Assembly (NCBI RefSeq): GCF_003692615.1
Contig: NZ_CP023540.1
Span: 992,001-1,056,000, forward strand
Direction of reading: 5' to 3'
DNA: 64,000 nucleotides
Source: Chryseobacterium sp. 6424
GTDB lineage: Bacteria; Bacteroidota; Bacteroidia; Flavobacteriales; Weeksellaceae
The notes under the pieces are model-generated. The model was not told the origin of the DNA and did not search any database. It saw only the letters and a list, made by a program, of their open reading frames with translations. This document shows, piece by piece, positions 50,786-59,226 of the stretch. The position numbers were made by a program, and so were the translations under genes. The stretch's first letter is position 1. Every line of letters begins with the position of its first letter.

Positions 50786-51967
50786 ATGAAAAAATATAAA
50801 AACCCCGATGAAAACGGCTATTATGGTGAGTTTGGTGGCGCCTTCGTGCCCGAAATGCTGTACCCGAACGTCGAACAATTAGCAAATGAATATCTGGGCA
50901 TCATTGAATCTGAAGATTTTCAGGCAGAATTCCAGGACTTGCTGATGAATTATGTGGGCCGTGCCACACCTTTATATCATGCGAAAAACCTTAGCGAAAT
51001 CTATCAGACACAGATTTACCTTAAACGCGAAGACCTCAACCATACCGGAGCGCACAAGATCAACAACGCGCTGGGGCAGGCCCTACTGTCAAAACGCCTG
51101 GGTAAAAACCGCATTATCGCAGAAACGGGCGCCGGCCAACATGGCGTTGCTACGGCCACCGCGTGTGCACTGCTTGGGTTGGAGTGTGTGGTGTATATGG
51201 GCGAAGTAGATATTGCACGCCAAGCCCCCAATGTAGCACGAATGAAGATGTTGGGTGCTACTGTAATCCCTGCGACTTCTGGTTCGCGTACCCTGAAAGA
51301 TGCGGTAAACGAAGCGCTGCGCGATTGGATCAATAATCCACAAACTACGCATTACATCATTGGCAGTGTGGTGGGGCCACATCCTTTCCCGGATTTGGTA
51401 GCGCGGTTCCAAAGCGTCATTTCCAAAGAAATTAAAACACAGCTAAAAGAAAAAACCGGCCGTGAGAATCCAGATTATGTATTGGCGTGTGTGGGTGGCG
51501 GAAGCAACGCGGCGGGTGCGTTTTACCACTTTGTGGAAGAACCTCGGGTGAAACTCATCGCAGCGGAAGCTGGGGGATTCGGTGTGGATTCCGGTAAGTC
51601 GGCGGCAACAACTTTTTTGGGCACTCTGGGCGTACTGCATGGCAGCAAAAGCCTGGTGATGCAGACAGATGACGGGCAGGTGATTGAGCCACATTCAATC
51701 TCGGCAGGTCTTGATTATCCGGGCATTGGGCCTTTCCATGCACATCTTTTTCAGGAACAACGGGCTGAGTTTTTAAGCATCAATGATGATGAAGCACTCG
51801 AAGCAGCGTTTGAACTGACACGTACTGAAGGAATAATTCCCGCGCTCGAAAGTTCCCATGCGCTGGCTATCCTCAGAAAGAAGAAATTTTCTGTGGAAGA
51901 GGTGGTAGTAATTTGCCTTAGCGGACGAGGTGACAAAGACATGGAGACTTACCTTAAACATCTTTAG
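50786..51967 (+). CDS. trpB: Tryptophan synthase beta chain
   Basis: A 393-residue PLP enzyme joining indole and serine. The opening [18 protein letters not shown] is diagnostic. The PLP lysine is in [16 protein letters not shown], and the phosphate-binding Gly/Ser loop in [15 protein letters not shown] is present. It is the TrpB1 type that pairs with TrpA. It starts 2 bases after trpF and precedes trpA. Confidence 0.98.
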   Translation: MKKYKNPDENGYYGEFGGAFVPEMLYPNVEQLANEYLGIIESEDFQAEFQDLLMNYVGRATPLYHAKNLSEIYQTQIYLKREDLNHTGAHKINNALGQALLSKRLGKNRIIAETGAGQHGVATATACALLGLECVVYMGEVDIARQAPNVARMKMLGATVIPATSGSRTLKDAVNEALRDWINNPQTTHYIIGSVVGPHPFPDLVARFQSVISKEIKTQLKEKTGRENPDYVLACVGGGSNAAGAFYHFVEEPRVKLIAAEAGGFGVDSGKSAATTFLGTLGVLHGSKSLVMQTDDGQVIEPHSISAGLDYPGIGPFHAHLFQEQRAEFLSINDDEALEAAFELTRTEGIIPALESSHALAILRKKKFSVEEVVVICLSGRGDKDMETYLKHL

Positions 51968-51977
51968 AATCATAGAC

Positions 51978-52724
51978 ATGAATGCTATAAAAAAATCTCT
52001 AAATATTTATTTTACCGCAGGAATCCCTGCGCTGGATGATACATCCAAAGTCTTGAAGATCATACAAAATGCCGGGGCGAATTATGTAGAAATTGGGATG
52101 CCATACTCCGATCCGGTAGCAGATGGCCCGGTGATACAGCATGCGCACGATCGGGCGCTGCAAAATGGCATGACGATACAACTCCTGTTAAATCAACTTA
52201 AAACCATAAAAGACGAGATACGGATACCGGTTATTCTGATGGGTTATATAAACCCTGTATTAAGGTTTGGCTTCGAGGATTTCTGTCGAGAGTGTGCTGC
52301 CGCAGGCGTTTCCGGTATCATCATTCCTGATCTTCCACCGATTGAATTTGAGAGGAATTATGGTAAGATACTCCGCAGTTATGGGCTAGATTTTATCTTT
52401 CTTATCACACCCGAGACCTCTGATGAACGGATCTATTATCTGGATTCTTTGAGTTCAGGCTTTCTATACGCTGTCTCCAGCTCTTCCACCACAGGAAATG
52501 ATGCAAAACCGGTAGATAATGAAGCTTATCTGCACCGGCTTGGCCAGTTAAGATTAAAAAATCCGGTGATGGTAGGTTTTGGTATTAAGGATAAAACAGA
52601 TTTCGAGAAGGTGACGGCACATACAGACGGCGGAATCATTGGTTCTGCCTTCGTAAAGATTTTGATGAACAGCGAAGATTGGGAGCAGGAAGGATATAGT
52701 TTTATTCAAAGCATAATAAATTAA
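51978..52724 (+). CDS. trpA: Tryptophan synthase alpha chain
   Basis: A protein of about 248 residues cleaving indole-3-glycerol phosphate to indole, channelled to TrpB. Catalytic Glu and Asp are in YVEIGMPYSDPVADGPVIQ, with LMGYINPVLRFG and IIPDLPPIE following. I chose the ATG at 51978; the alternative at 51930 lies inside trpB and adds atypical residues. Last gene of the trp operon. No terminator hairpin was seen before the lipB promoter. Confidence 0.96.
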   Translation: MNAIKKSLNIYFTAGIPALDDTSKVLKIIQNAGANYVEIGMPYSDPVADGPVIQHAHDRALQNGMTIQLLLNQLKTIKDEIRIPVILMGYINPVLRFGFEDFCRECAAAGVSGIIIPDLPPIEFERNYGKILRSYGLDFIFLITPETSDERIYYLDSLSSGFLYAVSSSSTTGNDAKPVDNEAYLHRLGQLRLKNPVMVGFGIKDKTDFEKVTAHTDGGIIGSAFVKILMNSEDWEQEGYSFIQSIIN

Positions 52725-52728
52725 ATTG

Positions 52729-52736
52729 TATTTTTG
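52729..52736 (+). promoter_or_regulatory. -7 box of lipB
   Basis: TATTTTTG, 37 bases before the lipB ATG and just after trpA, suggesting that lipB is transcribed separately from the trp operon. Confidence 0.5.
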
Positions 52737-52773
52737 AGCCAGTTTTTTATTTTCAGAACCTTCAGCATTTACA

Positions 52774-53517
52774 ATGACAAAAGTACAGAACAGGACTTTG
52801 CAGTTTCAGGATTTGGGACTTATGGAATATGAACGGGCGTTCGAGTATCAGGATCAGCTGATGCAACACATTATTTCCATTAAACTTGAAAACCGTGCCC
52901 GCCCCGATGAAGAACACCAGGAAACACCCAATTACTTTCTTTTTGTGGAGCATCCGCATGTTTATACGCTCGGCAAATCTGGCCATGAAGAAAATATGTT
53001 GGCAAATTCGGCCAAACTACAGGAAATTAATGCCACTTTCGTGAAAACCAACCGTGGTGGAGATATCACTTACCACGGCTTTGGCCAGTTGATTGGCTAT
53101 CCGGTGCTGGATCTGGATAATTTCAAATCAGATATTTACCTGTACATGCGAAATCTGGAAGAAGTCATCATCCGTGTCATCGCCGAATACGGCTTGAAAG
53201 GCGAACGCAGCGAAGGCCAAACAGGAGTGTGGCTGGATGTGGGGATGCCCTATACCAGAAAAATATGCGCGATGGGCGTTAAAACCTCGAAATGGGTAAC
53301 CATGCACGGCTTCGGACTCAATGTAAATACCGATTTGCGTTATTTTGAATATATCATTCCGTGTGGGATTAAGGATAAATCTGTCACTTCTCTACAACGC
53401 GAATTAGGCCGTACGTTCAGCGAAGAAGATCTTACCGTGCTGAAGGATAAAATAAAAAAACACTTCATGGAAGTGTTTGAGGCCGTGATTGTTCAGAAAA
53501 GTTTGGCGCCTTTATAG
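52774..53517 (+). CDS. lipB: Octanoyl-[acyl-carrier-protein] transferase LipB
   Basis: A 247-residue transferase moving octanoyl from ACP to the lipoyl domains of target enzymes, the first step of lipoate assembly. Motifs: TNRGGDITYHGFGQLIGYPVLDL, catalytic Lys in MGVKTSKWVTMHGFGLNV and catalytic Cys in YIIPCGIKDKSVTSLQREL. A lipoylated E2 gene follows nearby. Its 3' end overlaps the convergent monooxygenase gene by 25 bases. Confidence 0.95.
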   Translation: MTKVQNRTLQFQDLGLMEYERAFEYQDQLMQHIISIKLENRARPDEEHQETPNYFLFVEHPHVYTLGKSGHEENMLANSAKLQEINATFVKTNRGGDITYHGFGQLIGYPVLDLDNFKSDIYLYMRNLEEVIIRVIAEYGLKGERSEGQTGVWLDVGMPYTRKICAMGVKTSKWVTMHGFGLNVNTDLRYFEYIIPCGIKDKSVTSLQRELGRTFSEEDLTVLKDKIKKHFMEVFEAVIVQKSLAPL

Positions 53518-53786
53518 ACTTCGGTTTCACTTTCCAGTAGCGGCGCGGCATTCTTCCGGAAATCAGCCAGATGTTCGGTAGCGGTATGGCGGTAGTGTGA
53601 CTCGTCATTTTCCCAAAGTTCGATAAGGAAAAATACACCTTTGTTGTCTTGGTCTTCAATAAGGTCGTATTGCAGGCAACCAGCTTCTTTTCGGGTTTCG
53701 GTGACGAGTTTGTTCAGCAGTTCAGCGGCTTCCATCAGGTGAGTTTCCCGAAAATGAAAGAGCGCAACGATATACAGTTTTTTCAT
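53493..53786 (-). CDS. Antibiotic biosynthesis monooxygenase (ABM) family protein
   Basis: A 97-residue ferredoxin-like dimeric alpha/beta-barrel protein of the YgiN/ABM type (YIVALFHFRETHLMEAAELLNKLVTETRKEAGCLQYDLIEDQ and FFLIELWENDESHYRHTATEHLADF). Members include quinol monooxygenases, but the substrate here is unknown. Its last 25 bases are antisense to the end of lipB. Confidence 0.85.
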   Translation of the reverse strand: MKKLYIVALFHFRETHLMEAAELLNKLVTETRKEAGCLQYDLIEDQDNKGVFFLIELWENDESHYRHTATEHLADFRKNAAPLLESETEVYKGAKLF

Positions 53787-53935
53787 ACTTCAAATGTAAT
53801 AAAAACTTGACGCAAAGGAATGGGTTTTTGAAAGTATTTGGCGTGTTGCCAAACATTATTCATTAAAGATGCACATTACAGAAACGCTAAAAAATTGGCT
53901 TAAAAATTCGCATTTCGCTAATCCGTAAAAAATTT

Positions 53936-53943
53936 TATCTTTG
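53936..53943 (+). promoter_or_regulatory. -7 box of the E2 gene
   Basis: TATCTTTG, 20 bases before the ATG at 53964. A TTTC lies 19 bases upstream in place of TTTG. Confidence 0.55.
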
Positions 53944-53963
53944 TAAAAATCCAAAAACAAAAA

Positions 53964-55292
53964 ATGGCAGAATATAAATTACTACTTCCGTCAATGGGAG
54001 AGGGAGTGATGGAAGCTACGGTTATCAACTGGCTGGTAAACGAAGGAGATATCGTAAAGGAAGATGATTCCGTAGTAGAAATTGCAACCGACAAGGTAGA
54101 CTCTGATGTTCCGACACCGGTTTCGGGTAAAATCATACAAATCCTGAAACAGAAAGATGAGGTAGCAAAGATTGGTGAAGCCATAGCCATCCTGGAAGTG
54201 GATGGGGACAACAGCGCACCGGTTGAAAGCCAGTCTCAGGAGCCAAAGTCTGCCGATGAAGTACAAACCGACCTACCGCAACTTACAGAAGCAGAAATTA
54301 AGGAGCTCGACAAAACCCAGCAGAGATTTGATGTAGCCACACTTTCCGGCGATATCTACCTTTCACCTTTGGTAAAAAGCATCGTGCAGCAGGAAAATAT
54401 TTCGGAAACCGAACTTACATCAATTAAAGGAAGCGGCCTTGAAGGTCGCATCACCAAAGAAGATATTCTGGCATTCGTCGCCAACCGCGGCCAAGCCATG
54501 ACGCCGACTGAAACTACATCTGCAGCCCCGGTACAGCCACAAACAGCTCCGGCACCAGTTGCAGCGCCAGTACAGGTTTCGCAGGGAGATGAAATCATCC
54601 AGATGGATCGTGTACGCAAGATTATTGCAGATGCCATGGTAAACTCCAAGCGTATTTCGCCACACGTAACCTCATTCATCGAATCTGATGTAACGAATGT
54701 GGTAAGGTGGCGCGCTAAGCATAAAGCCATTTTCGAGAAAAGAGAAGGCGAGAAACTTACCTTCATGCCCATATTTGTGCGTGCGGTGGTAAAAGCCATC
54801 CAGGATTTCCCATTGATAAATGTATCAGTAGATGGTGATAAGATCATTAAAAAGAAAAATATCAATATCGGGATGGCCACTGCGCTGCCGGATGGTAATT
54901 TAATTGTTCCGGTAATTAAGAATGCCGATCAACTTTCGCTTTCCGGTTTGGCAAAGGCCATCAACGACCTTGCATATCGTGCAAGAAACAAAAAACTGAG
55001 ACCTGAAGACACTCAGGGTGCCACTTATACCATTTCCAATGTTGGGAGTTTCGGTAATTTAATGGGGACACCCATTATTCCACAGCCACAGGTGGCCATC
55101 CTTGCCATTGGCGCAATCGTGAAGAAGCCTGCGGTACTGGAGACTAAGGACGGTGATGTCATTGCTGTACGCCAGATGATGTTTATGTCGCATTCTTACG
55201 ATCACCGGGTAGTAGATGGTTCGTTGGGAGGCATGTTTCTGAAGCATGTGCACGATTACCTGCAAAACTGGGATCTTGATACCGAGATCTGA
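53964..55292 (+). CDS. 2-oxo acid dehydrogenase E2 (dihydrolipoamide acyltransferase)
   Basis: A 442-residue E2. The lipoyl domain carries the modified Lys44 in IATDKVDSDVPTP. A linker leads to the E3-binding domain (YLSPLVKSIVQQENISETELTSIKGSGLEGRITKEDIL), then an Ala/Pro/Thr-rich linker, then the catalytic domain with active-site HSYDHRVVDGSLGG. The lipoyl site resembles branched-chain or generic 2-oxo acid E2 more than pyruvate E2. No E1 or E3 gene is adjacent, so its partners are encoded elsewhere. Confidence 0.92.
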   Translation: MAEYKLLLPSMGEGVMEATVINWLVNEGDIVKEDDSVVEIATDKVDSDVPTPVSGKIIQILKQKDEVAKIGEAIAILEVDGDNSAPVESQSQEPKSADEVQTDLPQLTEAEIKELDKTQQRFDVATLSGDIYLSPLVKSIVQQENISETELTSIKGSGLEGRITKEDILAFVANRGQAMTPTETTSAAPVQPQTAPAPVAAPVQVSQGDEIIQMDRVRKIIADAMVNSKRISPHVTSFIESDVTNVVRWRAKHKAIFEKREGEKLTFMPIFVRAVVKAIQDFPLINVSVDGDKIIKKKNINIGMATALPDGNLIVPVIKNADQLSLSGLAKAINDLAYRARNKKLRPEDTQGATYTISNVGSFGNLMGTPIIPQPQVAILAIGAIVKKPAVLETKDGDVIAVRQMMFMSHSYDHRVVDGSLGGMFLKHVHDYLQNWDLDTEI

Positions 55293-55302
55293 TCTCTAAA
55301 AT

Positions 55303-55337
55303 GAACCTCCAGACTAGACCGGGGGTTCTTTTTTTTT
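55303..55337 (+). terminator. Terminator of the E2 gene
   Basis: GAACCTCC at 55303-55310 pairs with GGGGGTTC at 55321-55328 (one wobble) across a 10-base loop, followed by a T-run to 55337. Confidence 0.8.
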
Positions 55338-55350
55338 AGATTGTTTTCTC

Positions 55351-55358
55351 TAAATTTG
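55351..55358 (+). promoter_or_regulatory. -7 box of the GNAT gene
   Basis: TAAATTTG, 16 bases before the ATG at 55375, immediately after the E2 terminator. Confidence 0.55.
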
Positions 55359-55374
55359 AATAAAAAAAAGAGGG

Positions 55375-55878
55375 ATGAATCTCAGAATTAGAAAAGCACT
55401 GCCAGAGGACAGCACATTGATTTATGATTTAATAAGGAAATTAGCTGCTTATGAAAAATTATCCGATGCGGTTACGACGTCCGTGGAGGAGCTTCAGAAG
55501 AACATTTTCGATAGAAATTTCGCTAAAGTGCTGATTGCGGAAGAACATGGGCAGCCGGTAGGTTTCGCGCTGTATTTCTATAATTTTTCAACGTTTGTGG
55601 GTAAACCTGGCATTTATCTCGAAGACCTCTTCATTGAGCCTGAACATCGTGGCAAAGGCTATGGCAAAGCATTGCTGCGCGAGTTGGCGACCATCGCAAA
55701 AACAGAAAACTGTGGACGCATGGAATGGTCGGTACTTGATTGGAATACGCCTTCCATCGAATTTTATAAGAAACTGGGCGCCAAACCAATGGAAGAATGG
55801 ACGGTCTTTAGATTAGACCAAGACGCGGTCGCAGCGTTGGCCAACGAAAAGATAGATATAAAAAGTGCGGAATCATAA
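55375..55878 (+). CDS. GNAT-family N-acetyltransferase
   Basis: A 167-residue acetyl-CoA-dependent acetyltransferase. The CoA-binding motif A is YLEDLFIEPEHRGKGYGKALLRELA (R/QxxGxG/A as RGKGYG), with NCGRMEWSVLDWNTPSIEFYKKLGAKPMEEW in motif B. It resembles the diamine/thialysine (SSAT-like) acetyltransferase branch, so a small-molecule amine substrate is likely. Confidence 0.88.
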   Translation: MNLRIRKALPEDSTLIYDLIRKLAAYEKLSDAVTTSVEELQKNIFDRNFAKVLIAEEHGQPVGFALYFYNFSTFVGKPGIYLEDLFIEPEHRGKGYGKALLRELATIAKTENCGRMEWSVLDWNTPSIEFYKKLGAKPMEEWTVFRLDQDAVAALANEKIDIKSAES

Positions 55879-55889
55879 TCCGCACTTTT
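55861..55889. terminator. Bidirectional terminator between the GNAT and GAF genes
   Basis: AAAAGTGCGGA at 55861-55871 pairs with TCCGCACTTTT at 55879-55889. The GNAT stop codon lies in the loop. T-rich on both flanks, so it can serve both convergent genes. Confidence 0.8.
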
Positions 55890-55903
55890 AGTTTTTTATC
55901 TGT

Positions 55904-56353
55904 TTAATAGATTTTCGCGATTTCATCGCATAGCCATTCGAGCATCTCGCGGTCCTCCTCCGTGAATGGGTCCAAGGTATGGGAATCAATATCAATTTGG
56001 CCAATATTTTCACCATTTTTGATGATTGGTACTACGATCTCGGCTTTGGTATCAATAGAGCAGCTTAGGTAATTGTCCTGCTCATGAACGTCGGGCACCA
56101 CGAATGTTTCGTTGGAAACGGCTACCTGTCCACAGATCCCTTTCCCGAAAGGGATGATGGTGTGGTCGGTTTCCGCGCCTACATAGGGACCGAGAACCAG
56201 TTCGTCTTTAGCTCCGTTTTTGAAGTAAAATCCTGTCCAGTTAAAATACGGAATTTCCTGATCCAGCAACTGGCAGATTTTCTGTAGTTTATCGTTAATA
56301 TCGCTTGTGGGACTCTCTAGGATTACAGAAAGTCGTTTTTTAATTTCAGACAT
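55904..56353 (-). CDS. GAF-domain protein, free-methionine-(R)-sulfoxide-reductase-like
   Basis: A 149-residue single GAF domain. It matches the fRMsr family in FNWTGFYFK, GKGICGQVAVSNETFVVPDVHEQDNYLSCSIDTKAEIVVPI and IGQIDIDSHTLDPFTEEDREML. Two of the three conserved cysteines are present (GICG and LSCS). The first, normally in a GPVAC segment, is replaced in LGPYVGAETDHTIIPFG. The protein could still reduce free Met-R-sulfoxide with two cysteines, or may have become a sensor. Confidence 0.82.
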   Translation of the reverse strand: MSEIKKRLSVILESPTSDINDKLQKICQLLDQEIPYFNWTGFYFKNGAKDELVLGPYVGAETDHTIIPFGKGICGQVAVSNETFVVPDVHEQDNYLSCSIDTKAEIVVPIIKNGENIGQIDIDSHTLDPFTEEDREMLEWLCDEIAKIY

Positions 56354-56367
56354 GTTTTTATGTTTTT

Positions 56368-57804
56368 TCAGGAAAATTCCTTTAGTTTAAGTTCTTCTTT
56401 ATAACCGAACATTCCGCGTTCTATGATCATGTCGGCCACACCTTCCGGCACCTGGTTTTCCCAGCCCGACTCGTGATTGGCGATTTTCTGCAGAATATCA
56501 CGCGAGTAAATTTCAGAGTGGTTGGGGTTGTAGTCTTTAATGTCTACAATCCGGCGGTTATGTTTAAAGTATTTATATAATTCTTTAAGATTATCGCTTA
56601 CTTTCAGGTTATTTGATGTCAGCAGTTCATGGGTTTCCGGATCTTTGTACGGGTACAGATACACGGTCATGTCCTGTCGGAAGAATTTCCCGAACGCTTC
56701 CAAGATACCGCCCGAGAGGCTTTTGTAATATTTTTCATCAAACACGTCCAACAGATTGTTCACACCCATCGCGACACCTATTTTGCCTTGGGTATAGCCC
56801 GCGAAATAATCAATAAGACGATAATATTCCGAGAAGTTTGAAATGATGACAGTATAGCCGAGTTTTGCCAGCACATCTACACGGTCGAGGAAGTCCCGTT
56901 CATCAATATCTCCCGCGGCGCGCAGGTTTGAGATGGTGATTTCGAAAAGTACCACTGTATCCTCTACACTGCAGCAAGTGTCTTTCATGAACATTTCAAG
57001 GCCACGCTCAAACATATCGATGTTGACAAGCGTTACCGGCCGGAAACTCCCCCTTACCGCAAAGATGTTTTTCTTATAAAGTACATCCGCAGGCAGCATG
57101 TTATTACCTTCAGGATTGAAGATTACCGCGTCCGTTAGTCCGCTTTTTACCAGTTGAAGGCTCATCAAACGGTTATCTACATACGAGAAAGCAGGTCCGC
57201 TGAAGTCGATCATATCAATCTCGATATTATCGGTAGAGATGTCATCGTACAGCGATTCTATCAACCGGCGTGGATTGTCGGCATAGTTGTAAGCGCCATA
57301 AATAAGGTTTACGCCAAGGCTTCCGAGGGTTTCCTGCTGTAAAGTCGCATCATTTTCATTGAATTTTACGTGGAAAACAATTTCGCTGTAATCCTCAGTT
57401 TCCTCTAACTGGAAGCGCAATCCTACCCAGCCATGGCCTTTCATGGTCTTATTGAAGTTGATGGTGGTTACGGTATTGGCATAGGAGAAGAATTTACGCC
57501 CCGGATTGTTCTCGCGCGAAAGACGTTCCTCGATTAGGGCGACCTCATAACGCAGCATTTTTCGCAACCGGTTTTGGGTGACGTATCGGTTTTTTGGTTC
57601 TTTACCGTAAATGGCATCACTGAAATCTTTGTCGTATGCCGACATGGCTTTTGCGATGGTACGTGAAGCACCACCGGCACGGAAAAAATGACGTACAGTC
57701 TCTTGCCCTGCACCAATCTCAGCAAAAGTACCGTAAATATCAGAGTCTAAATTAATGGCTAAAGCTTTCTGCTTTGGTGTTAATTTTTGATTAATCACGT
57801 GCAA
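56368..57804 (-). CDS. Conserved protein of unknown function (478 residues)
   Basis: A large soluble protein without signal peptide or membrane helix. It opens INQKLTPKQKALAINLDSDIYGTFAEIGAGQETVRHFFRAGG, with the remaining body containing DAIYGKEPKNRYVTQNRLRKMLRYEV, ATLQQETLGSLGVNLIYGAYNY and GVAMGVNNLLDVFDEKYYKSLSGGILEAFG. I recall close homologues across flavobacteria labelled variously as TonB-dependent receptor or nicotinate-nucleotide adenylyltransferase. Neither label is supported here: there is no plug, barrel or HxGH nucleotidyltransferase motif. A Rossmann-like region is possible. Divergent from the MBL gene. Confidence 0.75.
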   Translation of the reverse strand: MHVINQKLTPKQKALAINLDSDIYGTFAEIGAGQETVRHFFRAGGASRTIAKAMSAYDKDFSDAIYGKEPKNRYVTQNRLRKMLRYEVALIEERLSRENNPGRKFFSYANTVTTINFNKTMKGHGWVGLRFQLEETEDYSEIVFHVKFNENDATLQQETLGSLGVNLIYGAYNYADNPRRLIESLYDDISTDNIEIDMIDFSGPAFSYVDNRLMSLQLVKSGLTDAVIFNPEGNNMLPADVLYKKNIFAVRGSFRPVTLVNIDMFERGLEMFMKDTCCSVEDTVVLFEITISNLRAAGDIDERDFLDRVDVLAKLGYTVIISNFSEYYRLIDYFAGYTQGKIGVAMGVNNLLDVFDEKYYKSLSGGILEAFGKFFRQDMTVYLYPYKDPETHELLTSNNLKVSDNLKELYKYFKHNRRIVDIKDYNPNHSEIYSRDILQKIANHESGWENQVPEGVADMIIERGMFGYKEELKLKEFS

Positions 57805-57850
57805 ATCTTATTTTGTCGTAAATTTACTGAAATAATACCAACCTCAAAAT

Positions 57851-58615
57851 ATGACGTTGAAATTTTTAGGAACAGGTACCTCACAGGGAGTACCGGTTAT
57901 AGGCTGTACATGTAATGTATGTACATCAGGTGATTCGCGGGACCGCCGCTTCCGATCTTCCGCGCTGGTTACCACTGATAACGGCCATAAAATATTGATT
58001 GACTGTGGCCCCGACTTTCGGATGCAAATGCTGGAAAATAACGAAAGACAGATAGATGCGGTGCTTCTTACCCATGAACACAATGATCATGTAATTGGTC
58101 TGGATGATCTTCGGCCACTGATTTTCAAGAATAAAAGCGATATGCCTATTTATTGTGCGGAAAGAGTAGGAGATGAACTTCGGACGCGTTTTTCCTATGG
58201 TTTTGCGGATGAGAAGTACCCCGGCGCGCCATCATTCGAACTTCATCAGATCTCCGCGGAGTTTATGTTGTTTGATGCAGCCATTACGCCGGTTGAGGTA
58301 TTGCATCACCGACTACCGGTTTTTGGTTTTAAATTTAAAAATTCCGCTTATATAACAGATGCGAGCTTCATTAGTGAAAATGAGAAAGAAAAATTGATGG
58401 GGTTGGACTATCTAATCCTTAACTGCATCCGGAAGGAACATCCTCATCCGGCACATTTTATTTTGCCTGATGTGCTTGCCTTATATGAGGAACTGAAACC
58501 AAAAATGCTTTACCTCACGCATATTTCGCATCATTTCGGTTTACATCAGGATGCTTATGACGAACTTCCTGAGGGTGTTGCGCTGGCATATGACGGCCTT
58601 GAAATAGTATTTTAA
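57851..58615 (+). CDS. Metallo-beta-lactamase-fold hydrolase (PhnP-like)
   Basis: A 254-residue MBL-fold enzyme. The N-terminus GTGTSQGVPVIGCTCNVCTSGDSRDRRFRSS carries the Cys pattern of the structural zinc in PhnP. The catalytic metal motif is LLTHEHNDHVIGLDDLR, with later His in EVLHHRLPVFGFKF, YITDASFIS and LTHISHHFGLHQ. PhnP is a cyclic phosphodiesterase; the substrate here is unknown. No phosphonate genes are nearby. Confidence 0.87.
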   Translation: MTLKFLGTGTSQGVPVIGCTCNVCTSGDSRDRRFRSSALVTTDNGHKILIDCGPDFRMQMLENNERQIDAVLLTHEHNDHVIGLDDLRPLIFKNKSDMPIYCAERVGDELRTRFSYGFADEKYPGAPSFELHQISAEFMLFDAAITPVEVLHHRLPVFGFKFKNSAYITDASFISENEKEKLMGLDYLILNCIRKEHPHPAHFILPDVLALYEELKPKMLYLTHISHHFGLHQDAYDELPEGVALAYDGLEIVF

Positions 58616-58681
58616 TTGCTTGCGTAATAATGTATTATAGATAAACTGTAAAAATTATTTCTGAGATTTTAAAAAATATTC

Positions 58682-58689
58682 TATATTTG
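58682..58689 (+). promoter_or_regulatory. -7 box of the tRNA-Leu gene
   Basis: TATATTTG, 15 bases before the first base of the mature tRNA. Confidence 0.6.
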
Positions 58690-58704
58690 CACACCCAATT
58701 ACAG

Positions 58705-58786
58705 GCCCAGTTGGCGGAATTGGTAGACGCGCTAGACTCAAACTCTAGTACCGCAAGGTGTGCCGGTTCGATTCCGGCACTGGGTA
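58705..58786 (+). tRNA. tRNA-Leu (anticodon CAA)
   Basis: An 82-base tRNA. Acceptor GCCCAGT pairs with ACTGGGT (terminal G-U), discriminator A at 58786, D-arm with GGTAGACGC, anticodon stem CTAGA/TCTAG around loop CTCAAAC giving anticodon CAA, a class II variable arm (TACCGCAAGGTGT), and T-arm GCCGGTTCGATTCCGGC. CCA is not encoded. It reads UUG codons. Its own promoter and terminator make it a single transcription unit. Confidence 0.96.
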
Positions 58787-58791
58787 CAAAA

Positions 58792-58819
58792 CTCTGGATT
58801 TTCCAGAGGTTTTTTTTTA
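58792..58819 (+). terminator. Terminator of tRNA-Leu
   Basis: CTCTGGA at 58792-58798 pairs with TCCAGAG at 58802-58808 across a 3-base loop, followed by a long T-run. Confidence 0.85.
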
Positions 58820-59102
58820 TTCCAATATTTTTCAGTTTATAATGCAGTAGATATCATTGTGATAAATAAGCCATAATTCAATATATTAATATTACCAGGC
58901 TGATTTTTGTCATATCCATATTAATATACACCTATTTTCGACATTTATTGCTTTTTTGATATGATTTCTATCAATATTTTTTCAATCATCATTTTTGCTT
59001 CTTTTCACATTACTAAAAGATTTTCTGAATTATTACAGCAAATTTAAATTTCGCTCATAAAAAATGTTGAATGGATAATCTATATGTTGTTTTGTTGTCG
59101 TG

Positions 59103-59124
59103 TATTTAAAATATGTTTTAAATA
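59103..59124. repeat. Inverted repeat upstream of the YceI gene
   Basis: TATTTAAAA at 59103-59111 and TTTTAAATA at 59116-59124 are perfect complements around TATG. It lies about 100 bases before the YceI start. Confidence 0.6.
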
Positions 59125-59157
59125 AGATAAATATCATGCACTGAATTTATGTTTTGA

Positions 59158-59172
59158 TTGTGATATTCACAA
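59158..59172. promoter_or_regulatory. Palindrome TTGTGA-TAT-TCACAA upstream of the YceI gene
   Basis: Six-base perfect arms with a 3-base centre, 55 bases before the YceI ATG. The half-sites resemble those of CRP/FNR regulators, but the spacing is 3 bases shorter than their classical sites, so the cognate factor is unknown. Confidence 0.5.
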
Positions 59173-59226
59173 AAAACGATATGCCTTTGTATCATCAAAA
59201 AAGAAAAATATTAAAAATTCAGAATA

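Larger units (their letters stand above)
58787..59226. other. Long AT-rich intergenic region upstream of the YceI cluster
   Basis: After the tRNA terminator there are about 400 bases without an ORF. They hold two copies of the palindrome ATATTAATAT (58883-58892 and 58918-58927), an inverted repeat with 9-base arms (59103-59111 and 59116-59124), and a 15-bp palindrome TTGTGA-TAT-TCACAA (59158-59172). No TAnnTTTG box with good spacing was found. It probably holds the control region of the YceI/barrel cluster. Confidence 0.6.

Noticed and set aside
56368..57804. Naming as TonB-dependent receptor or nicotinate-nucleotide adenylyltransferase
   Set aside because: No signal peptide, TonB box, barrel strands or nucleotidyltransferase HxGH motif are visible.
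59158..59172. Classical CRP/FNR site
   Set aside because: Half-sites look similar, but the 3-base spacer is shorter than in CRP (6) or FNR (4) sites, so it was kept only as an unassigned palindrome.
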